Source of the DNA: JAGVSR01 sp033765145
Lineage (GTDB): Bacteria > Pseudomonadota > Alphaproteobacteria > Rhizobiales > Hyphomicrobiaceae
Assembly (NCBI GenBank): GCA_033765145.1
Contig: JANRIH010000032.1
Span: 62,001-126,000, forward strand
Direction of reading: 5' to 3'
DNA length: 64,000 bases
Below are positions 58,259-64,000 of this stretch, in pieces. A model generated the notes under the pieces. The model was not told the origin of the DNA and searched no databases. It saw nothing but the letters and a program-made list of their open reading frames with translations. How positions within the stretch are numbered: the stretch's first letter is position 1; every line of letters begins with the position of its first letter. The position numbers and the translations under genes are program-made.

Positions 58259-59902
58259 ATGCAAAAAGACTGGGACGTGGTGATCGTCGGCAGCGGGCAC
58301 AATGGGCTCGTCGCCGCGTATTACCTCGCGAAAGCGGGGCTCGACGTTCTTGTGCTCGAAAAGAATTCTGTCGTCGGCGGCGCGGCGGTAACTGAGGAAT
58401 TCCACCCCGGCTTTCGCAATTCCGTCGCCTCCTACACCGTGAGCCTCTTGAACCCCAAGGTCGCGCGCGACCTCGACTTGGCGCGCCATGGCCTTCGCAT
58501 CGTCGAGCGCCCCGCCGCGAACTTCCTGCCGTTGGGACCCGACGAAGGGTTCCTGTGGCCATACGGCATGACGAACCGCGTCGCTGAACTGAGGCGGTTC
58601 TCCGAAGCCGATGCCCGCGCGTTCCCCGACTACGATGCAGCTCTCGACCGGGCCGCCGGCATCGTCCGCGAATTGCTCTTGAAAACGCCGCCGAATGCCG
58701 GAGGCGGGCTGATGGACCTTGTGGCTGGCGCAGGCGTCGGCCGAAAGCTCCTCGGCCTCGATCGCGCCGACCAGCGCCTCATCACCGACCTCTTCACGAA
58801 AAGTGCGGCGGACTTTCTCGACCAGTGGTTTGAGAATGTGCACGTGAAGGCGCTTTTTGCATTCGATGGGATCGTCGGCTCGTTCGCCGCGCCGACGACG
58901 CCCGGCACGGCCTACGTGCTTCTGCATCACTGTTTCGGCGAAGTGAACGGCAAGACCGGCGTCTGGGGCCATGCGATCGGCGGCATGGGCGCGATCACGA
59001 AGGCCATGGCCGCCGCGGCCACCGAAGCCGGCGCGGAAATCCGAACGAGCGCGCCCGTCACCCGGATCATGATCGCAGAGGATCGCACGACGGGCGTCGT
59101 GCTGGCCGATGGAACCGAGATCCAGGCACGTGCGGTCGCGTCCAACGTCGGCCCGAAGCTCCTGTTCCGCGATCTTGTGCCATCAGATGCCGTCGCGCCC
59201 GAAGTCAGGTCCCGGTTCACCGGCATCAAGACCGGATCGGGTTCGTTCCGCATGAATCTCGCCCTCTCCGAACTACCTGACTTCCTGGCGCGTCCCGGGA
59301 AGGAGAGAGCCCCCCATCACGGCGCGGGCATCATCATCGGCCCGACCGTCGATTATCTCGAGCGGGCCTACCTTGACGCAAAATCAGACGGCTGGTCCCG
59401 TGAGCCAGTGATCGAAATGCTGATCCCTTCGACGATGGACCCGGGCCTCGCGCCACCTGGCGCCCATGTGGCGAGCCTGTTCGTGCAGCACGTGGCCCCG
59501 GAGTTGCCCGGCGGGCGCTCGTGGAAAGATCCCCGCGAGAAGGAGGCCTTCGCCGATCTCGTCGTCGCGACACTCGCGCGTCATGCGCCGAACGTCGCCC
59601 GGACCGTGGTCGGCCGGCAGATTCTCTCGCCCGCCGACCTCGAAGCCCGTTTCGGTCTCGTCGACGGCGACATCTTCCACGGCCAGTTGTCTCTCGATCA
59701 GCTGTTCTCCCTCCGCCCCGTGCTCGGCTATGCGTCCTATCGCATGCCGGTGCCGGGTCTTTATCTCTGCGGATCGGGAGCACATCCCGGAGGCGGCGTC
59801 ACGGGCATTCCCGGCCACAACGCGGCCCGCGAGATCCTCAACGATTTCCGCCGCCGGTCGTTCCGACGCTGGCCGGACGAGGGACGCGGGCGGCGGACTT
59901 AA
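58259..59902 (+). CDS. FAD-dependent oxidoreductase (phytoene desaturase-like, PYROXD2-type)
   Basis: A 547-residue flavoprotein. The N-terminal dinucleotide fold is VVIVGSGHNGLVAAYYLAKAG with the ribose-binding glutamate in VLVLEK. The middle contains WFENVHVKALFAFDGIVGSF and GGMGAITKAMAAAATEAGAEI, and the C-terminal FAD motif is PGLYLCGSGAHPGGGVTGIPG. The family (COG1233) includes carotenoid desaturases and PYROXD2-like oxidoreductases; no carotenoid genes are nearby, so the substrate is unknown. The ATG at 58259 is preferred over the in-frame TTG upstream. Confidence 0.88.
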   Translation: MQKDWDVVIVGSGHNGLVAAYYLAKAGLDVLVLEKNSVVGGAAVTEEFHPGFRNSVASYTVSLLNPKVARDLDLARHGLRIVERPAANFLPLGPDEGFLWPYGMTNRVAELRRFSEADARAFPDYDAALDRAAGIVRELLLKTPPNAGGGLMDLVAGAGVGRKLLGLDRADQRLITDLFTKSAADFLDQWFENVHVKALFAFDGIVGSFAAPTTPGTAYVLLHHCFGEVNGKTGVWGHAIGGMGAITKAMAAAATEAGAEIRTSAPVTRIMIAEDRTTGVVLADGTEIQARAVASNVGPKLLFRDLVPSDAVAPEVRSRFTGIKTGSGSFRMNLALSELPDFLARPGKERAPHHGAGIIIGPTVDYLERAYLDAKSDGWSREPVIEMLIPSTMDPGLAPPGAHVASLFVQHVAPELPGGRSWKDPREKEAFADLVVATLARHAPNVARTVVGRQILSPADLEARFGLVDGDIFHGQLSLDQLFSLRPVLGYASYRMPVPGLYLCGSGAHPGGGVTGIPGHNAAREILNDFRRRSFRRWPDEGRGRRT

Positions 59903-60076
59903 TGACTGTTGGCAACTTAATCCGGTCCGATCTGCCGCGAGCCGCTTTTTCTATGCGGCCCAGAAGACTTGAAGCCCGGACCCGGCTAGAGACGGGACCC
60001 GGGATGCGCACCCAAGGCGCTCCCCCCGGCACGCGGGCTGGGATCGAAGCCGGCACTGAATTATGAAGGAATGGGA

Positions 60077-60562
60077 ATGGACAGCGTGAGCTACCGCGCC
60101 CTTATGCGGCATCAGGCCGGCGCGGTGACCGTCATTGCGGCGGGACCTGCGGGCGCGCGCGCCGGGCTGACGGCGACGGCGTTCTCATCCCTATCCGACA
60201 AACCACCGACCGTGCTCGTCTGTGTCCAGCGCCGCGCGAGCGCGCACGACGTCATCGTCGCCATGGGCGCATTCAGCGTCAACATTCTCTCGAGCGGGCA
60301 CGAGCATGTCGCCGAGCGATTTGCCGGTCGAGATGGATCGAAAGGCGAGGCGCGGTTCGAAACATTCCAATGGTCGACGCTGAAGACCGGCGCACCGATC
60401 CTCGATGGCGCGCTCGCCTCACTCGACTGCCAACTCGAGGACGAGCACACCTTCGCGACGCATTCGATCTTCATCGGTCGCGTCGTCGACGGCCGCTTCC
60501 GCGAGGACGGCAAGCCGCTGCTCTATTTCCGCAACGACTATTGGGATATCGGAGGACGCTGA
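60077..60562 (+). CDS. Flavin reductase family protein
   Basis: A 161-residue FMN-binding split-barrel protein of the flavin reductase (RutF/HpaC-like) type. Typical stretches are GAVTVIAAGPAGARAGLTATAFSSLS, PTVLVCVQRRASAHDVI, FSVNILSSGHEHVAERFAG and GRVVDGRFREDGKPLLYFRNDYW. It supplies reduced flavin to a partner monooxygenase, or acts alone. The start at 60077 has AGGA about six bases upstream; 60071 is an alternative. The ArfB gene follows 23 bases later. Confidence 0.87.
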   Translation: MDSVSYRALMRHQAGAVTVIAAGPAGARAGLTATAFSSLSDKPPTVLVCVQRRASAHDVIVAMGAFSVNILSSGHEHVAERFAGRDGSKGEARFETFQWSTLKTGAPILDGALASLDCQLEDEHTFATHSIFIGRVVDGRFREDGKPLLYFRNDYWDIGGR

Positions 60563-60585
60563 CGGCGTCTGACAAGCAACCGGCC

Positions 60586-61005
60586 ATGCGCATCACAGAT
60601 ACTTTCTCCATCGACGAGAGCGACATCGAGGAACGCTTCGTGCGCGCGTCCGGCCCCGGCGGCCAGAACGTCAACAAGGTCTCGACCGCCGTCGAGCTGC
60701 GCTTCGATCTGCGCCACGGCCGCGCGCTGCCGATGTCCGTTCGCGACCGGCTGATCCGCCTCGCCGGACGGCGCGTGACCGACGACGGCGTGCTCGTGAT
60801 CCGTGCCGAGAGGTTCCGCACCCAGGAGCGAAATCGCGAGGACGCGCGCGCCCGTCTCGCGGCCCTCGTTCGCGAAGCCCTCATCCCTCCGAAGCCGCGC
60901 ATCGCGACCCGTGTTCCGCGCGGCGAGAAAGCGAAGCGCATGGAGAAGAAGGCGCGGCGCTCCGAAACGAAGAAGCTGCGCGGCCGCAAGCCGGATGTCG
61001 ATTGA
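60586..61005 (+). CDS. arfB: Alternative ribosome-rescue factor (peptidyl-tRNA hydrolase)
   Basis: A 139-residue ArfB/YaeJ protein. The catalytic GGQ lies at 25-27 in RASGPGGQNVNKVSTAVELR, and the C-terminal ~30 residues are lysine/arginine-rich (EKAKRMEKKARRSETKKLRG), the tail that enters the empty mRNA channel of stalled ribosomes. It hydrolyses peptidyl-tRNA on non-stop complexes. Length matches. The hydroxypyruvate isomerase-like gene starts 13 bases after its stop. Confidence 0.95.
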   Translation: MRITDTFSIDESDIEERFVRASGPGGQNVNKVSTAVELRFDLRHGRALPMSVRDRLIRLAGRRVTDDGVLVIRAERFRTQERNREDARARLAALVREALIPPKPRIATRVPRGEKAKRMEKKARRSETKKLRGRKPDVD

Positions 61006-61018
61006 GGACCGCCAACGA

Positions 61019-61795
61019 ATGCCACGCCTCGCCGCCAATTTGTCGATGCTCTTTACCGAGCTGCCGTTTCTCGATCGCTTCGAAGCCGCCGCCACGGCCG
61101 GTTTCAAGGGCGTCGAGATGCTGTTTCCCTACGCTTTCGACCGCTCCGAAATCCGCGCGCGATTGGATACGCTGGGGCTTGAACTTGTGCTGTTCAATCT
61201 GCCGCCCGGCCATTGGGACGAGGGCGAACGCGGCGTGACGGGGCTCCGAGGCCGCGAGGCGGAATTCGCGCAAGGGCTGGAACTGGCCCTCGAGACAGCC
61301 GAGACCCTCGGCTGTCCGCGGCTCCACGCGATGGCCGGTCTCGATCTGCACGGGTTCGATCCCCAAGTCTATCGCCTCAATCTCGCGCTTGCGGCTGGCT
61401 GGGCCGCCCCCCTCGGCATCGACATCCTGATCGAGCCGATCAACACCCGCGACATGCCAGGCTATGGCTTGACGACGACGGAAGCCGCAGCCGCCACAAT
61501 CGCCGAGGTCGGTGCGCCGAACCTCGGCCTCCAGTTCGACGTCTATCATCGCCACATGATGCAGGGCGGCGTGCTGGCAGCGATCCCGCGTTTCGCAGGG
61601 ATCGCGCGGCACTACCAGTGCGCGGGGCCGCCCGACCGGGGCGAGCCGGGCCTCTCGCCGCTCGACTACCGGGCTGTGTTCGCGGCCATCGATGCAACCG
61701 GTCATTCGGGCTGGGTCGGCTGTGAATATAAGCCGCGCGCGGGAACGTTGCCGGGGCTCGTCTGGCGCGAGACCTGCGGCGTCCCGGTCGTCTGA
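61019..61795 (+). CDS. Hydroxypyruvate isomerase-like TIM-barrel protein
   Basis: A 258-residue xylose-isomerase-like TIM-barrel protein of the Hyi/OtnI family, which interconverts hydroxypyruvate and tartronate semialdehyde or 2-oxo-tetronates. NLSMLFTELPFLDRFEAAATAGFKGVE, LEAVLFNLPPG-type LELVLFNLPPGHWDEGERG, and the metal-ligand segments ILIEPINTRDMPGY (Glu), LGLQFDVYHRHMMQGG (Asp/His), GEPGLSPLDY and GWVGCEYKP (Glu) match the family. The isolated gene gives no pathway context, so the exact substrate is unknown. Confidence 0.88.
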   Translation: MPRLAANLSMLFTELPFLDRFEAAATAGFKGVEMLFPYAFDRSEIRARLDTLGLELVLFNLPPGHWDEGERGVTGLRGREAEFAQGLELALETAETLGCPRLHAMAGLDLHGFDPQVYRLNLALAAGWAAPLGIDILIEPINTRDMPGYGLTTTEAAAATIAEVGAPNLGLQFDVYHRHMMQGGVLAAIPRFAGIARHYQCAGPPDRGEPGLSPLDYRAVFAAIDATGHSGWVGCEYKPRAGTLPGLVWRETCGVPVV

Positions 61796-61895
61796 GCGGC
61801 ATGGTCCTTGCCTTAACTAGAGCTGTTCGCGCGCGTGGAGCCACGTTCGCGATTAACCATGACGCGCGACCGACGCCTGTCGAGGTCCCTTCGAG

Positions 61896-63263
61896 ATGCG
61901 AGATGCGAACCAGATTGATCTCAGGAGCCTGACGCCGCCGTCGGGCGCGCTGTTCACGTTCGGGCTCTTTCTCGTCGTCGTTCTCTACCTGTCGGTCTCC
62001 TCGTTCATGCTGACCATGATGGGTTGGCAGTACGCGGCCTCGGGCGGCAGCGCGCTCGAGAAGATGCATCCAGGAACGCTCGTTGCAGCGGTCCTGCTCG
62101 TCATGTCGGCGGTCGCGCGCGGCAATCCGCTCCTGGCGGTGCTCGAAACCCTGGCGGCCCATCCCCTCGTGCCGCTTTATCTGCTGACCGTGGCGTTCCT
62201 CATCTCCCACGCGCTCTTCATCGCCGGCCTGCCGTTTTCCGTCTTCATCGACACCTTCGTTGCGCCCGCCCTCATGCTGTTCCTGTTCCGCGACATCGAC
62301 AATCGGCGCGGACGATGGCTCGCCTGGACCGTTCACGCGATCTTCTTTGCAAACTCCCTCGTCGGCATCTGGGAATACGCCTCCGGCGAGCGCCTGACCC
62401 CCCTCGTCGTGCAGGGCGAGGAATTGATCGACGAATGGCGTTCGTCGGCGCTTATGGGCCATCCCCTCGAGAACGCCATGCTGACCGGCACCTACATGGT
62501 CCTGCTTTTGTGCGGCGGTGGACGCGATCTCCCCGTCTGGCTGAAGCCGATCGTCTTTCTGACCGCCGCCGCCGGCATGGTCGTGTTCGGTGGCCGTGCC
62601 GCGTCAGCACTCGTTGTTCTGTTTATCCTCTGGCACATCGGACGACGGGCCTATGCCGTTTTCCGGGGCGAGACGTTCGATGTACGCCTCGTGCTGTTCG
62701 CGATCATCGGTCTGCCGGCGCTCACCCTCCTCATCTACATGCTGGGCGAGGTCGGCTTCTTCGAGCGCTTCATCGAGCGGCTTCAGGACGACAAGGGATC
62801 GGCCAGCACGCGCATCGAGATGTTCGAACTGTTCAAGCATTTCTCCTGGCCCGACCTCATTTTTGGACCGAAACCCTCCTATGTCGGTTCGCTGATGCGG
62901 TATTACGGCCTCGATTACGGCATCGAGAGCTTCTGGGTCTCGATGATCATCTGGCATGGCATTCTGGCCGCGGGCACATTCTTTCTGGGCCTGTTCTGCT
63001 TCCTCTATGAATTGACGCGTACGGCCCGTGGCTCCACCCCGGTCATCCTCTATTTCTTCGCCGTGGCCTCCGCATCGTTGAGCCTTTCCGCCAAGACACA
63101 CGGCCTCGCCGTGATCATCATGATCATGCTGATCCTGCTGCGCGAAAGCCGAGCCCGCGCGGCCGTAGCCGAGTATGCCGGGATGCCAGACGCAGTCCCG
63201 GTGAACGGCGGCTCGGACGTCCACACCTCGGGCGACCGTCCGAGACCGCTCGCGGTGGCCTGA
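61896..63263 (+). CDS. VpsF-like polysaccharide membrane protein (O-antigen ligase/polymerase type)
   Basis: A 455-residue membrane protein with roughly ten hydrophobic helices and a large periplasmic loop (about 290-345) that contains ERFIERLQDDKGSASTRIEMFELF. The region before it has VVFGGRAASALVVLFI, the typical arginine-bearing motif of Wzy/O-antigen-ligase proteins. The name VpsF is used for such proteins in Vibrio exopolysaccharide clusters. It probably polymerises or exports an exopolysaccharide. No other glycan genes follow it in the window. The C-terminal tail is hydrophilic. Confidence 0.78.
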   Translation: MRDANQIDLRSLTPPSGALFTFGLFLVVVLYLSVSSFMLTMMGWQYAASGGSALEKMHPGTLVAAVLLVMSAVARGNPLLAVLETLAAHPLVPLYLLTVAFLISHALFIAGLPFSVFIDTFVAPALMLFLFRDIDNRRGRWLAWTVHAIFFANSLVGIWEYASGERLTPLVVQGEELIDEWRSSALMGHPLENAMLTGTYMVLLLCGGGRDLPVWLKPIVFLTAAAGMVVFGGRAASALVVLFILWHIGRRAYAVFRGETFDVRLVLFAIIGLPALTLLIYMLGEVGFFERFIERLQDDKGSASTRIEMFELFKHFSWPDLIFGPKPSYVGSLMRYYGLDYGIESFWVSMIIWHGILAAGTFFLGLFCFLYELTRTARGSTPVILYFFAVASASLSLSAKTHGLAVIIMIMLILLRESRARAAVAEYAGMPDAVPVNGGSDVHTSGDRPRPLAVA

Positions 63264-63434
63264 ACGTCGTCCTGGTTCAAGTAGCATCGGCCTCAGGGCA
63301 ACGCACAGTCGTGCGGCGTCCGACCCCTATGGCCCCCCGCGCGCCCCTGTGTCATCTTCCGGGCACGATGGGCCGGCAATGTTCGGGTTCGGCGACCAAG
63401 CCGGATGATTGGCACGTGTCTGAGGGTGGGGATC

Positions 63435-64000
63435 ATGTCCGCAAGCGTTGAAATCGGTCGGCGCCAGTTCGCTTTGGGGGCGGCCGCAGGACTGGCGAGC
63501 ACGGCCATTGCCCCGAGCCTCCTCGCTGTCGGCTCGGCCAGCGCTCAGGAAATCACTGCCTCGGCTGTTCCCGAGACCTGGGCCGAACTTGGCCGCCTGA
63601 CGGTCGAGGCGCAACGCCTCGGCCTCTCCGTACCTCGCATGTCGCTCGGACCCGAAAGCTTGAAGCCCGACTTCGACGTGATCATGCCGGCGGTCGTGGA
63701 TTTCATGGACAGCCTCGATCAGAGCCTACCGGATGCCAACGCACGCCAGGCCGAGAGCGGGAAAGACCTGCGTGAGGAAGCGAGCACGCTGCTCGGCAAG
63801 ATACTCGCGGCCGAAAAAGCACCGCGCGACATCGACGAGCCGGGCGCGCCGTCACTGTCCGCGAAGCCCGTCGTCAAGGCGCCCGCGTTCGACGACGTGG
63901 CCGAGGGCTACCGCAAGCTCTTTGCGACTTGCCAGATCCGCTCGGACAAGAAAAACGAGGTCGCATGGTACGTGTCGAAGATCACTGCCACATCGGCCCG
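63435..64000 (+). CDS. Tat-exported protein, N-terminal part (muramidase-like?)
   Basis: The reading frame runs to the window end without a stop. The N-terminus has the twin-arginine motif GRRQFALGAAAGLA and ends with SASAQE near residue 38, a Tat signal. After a helical and proline-containing stretch, FDDVAEGYRKLFATCQIRSD followed by KKNEVAWYVSKIT resembles the beginning of the N-acetylmuramidase/lysozyme-like domain found in exported bacterial proteins. That reading rests on a short segment and the catalytic part is outside the window. The ATG at 63435 has GGTGGGGATC upstream. Confidence 0.55.
   Translation, partial: MSASVEIGRRQFALGAAAGLASTAIAPSLLAVGSASAQEITASAVPETWAELGRLTVEAQRLGLSVPRMSLGPESLKPDFDVIMPAVVDFMDSLDQSLPDANARQAESGKDLREEASTLLGKILAAEKAPRDIDEPGAPSLSAKPVVKAPAFDDVAEGYRKLFATCQIRSDKKNEVAWYVSKITATSA

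Noticed and set aside
1..64000. Search for tRNA, rRNA, CRISPR arrays, insertion sequences or prophage
   Set aside because: Reading the gaps and gene products gave no such element. Small RNAs cannot be excluded without computation.

Overview
The window is a GC-rich bacterial chromosome segment, densely packed with genes. Gene content and local order point to an alphaproteobacterium, most likely of the order Hyphomicrobiales (Rhizobiales). The pointers are DUF2948-hisD-UPF0262-protein phosphatase, a thiE-like gene with a Sel1 protein and suhB, hisS-hisZ-hisG, fabI with a histidine phosphatase, a DUF992 secreted protein, and a MarR gene beside a branched-chain aminotransferase gene. I found no rRNA, tRNA, CRISPR array, transposase, integrase or phage gene. 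All family assignments come from reading the translations; no database search was run.

Layout, left half. 1-4 kb holds RNA methylation genes (tlyA end, rlmD), a sirtuin, a methyltransferase and a PP-loop ATPase. 4-9.3 kb is a complete archaic (Csu-type) chaperone-usher pilus operon on the minus strand: major pilin-like SCPU protein, chaperone, usher, two-domain tip-like SCPU protein. It is preceded by an RTX-repeat protein (9.6-11 kb). 11-19.3 kb holds a membrane protein, a PQQ-dehydrogenase-like protein with an altered active site, aroC, a diheme protein, a small lipoprotein, a histidine phosphatase, fabI and a surface-antigen-like protein. Then come pdxH, a serralysin-type RTX metalloprotease and a DUF992 protein (19.5-22.5 kb). 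A DEAD-box helicase with a long charged tail and the hisD cluster follow (22.8-27.7 kb), then a perfect 29-bp inverted repeat. An L,D-transpeptidase diverges from the thiE-like/Sel1/suhB group (28-33 kb). 33.3-37.2 kb is a metal-uptake module, probably copper: DUF2946, TonB receptor, His-tailed exported protein, YcnI-like protein.

Layout, right half. murA and two small minus-strand genes (37-39.5 kb); a JmjC-like/GNAT gene pair (39.8-42 kb); hisS-hisZ-hisG (42-45.5 kb); a PfkB kinase, a redoxin with a Cys/His-rich tail, pyrE, a fasciclin-domain protein and a PNPOx-like protein (45.6-49.9 kb). Two exported pentapeptide-repeat paralogues are followed by a periplasmic thioredoxin and a CcdA-like transporter (50-53 kb). 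A minus-strand MarR/response regulator/histidine kinase group (53-56 kb) has a palindrome over the marR start. ilvE, two small exported or membrane proteins flanked by hairpin repeats, an FAD oxidoreductase, a flavin reductase, arfB, a hydroxypyruvate-isomerase-like enzyme, a VpsF-like polysaccharide membrane protein and the start of a Tat-exported protein close the window.

Much of the window is housekeeping (His, aromatic, pyrimidine, fatty acid and peptidoglycan synthesis). The accessory interest lies in cell-surface and envelope functions: pili, RTX proteins, metal uptake, periplasmic thiol chemistry and exported beta-helix proteins.
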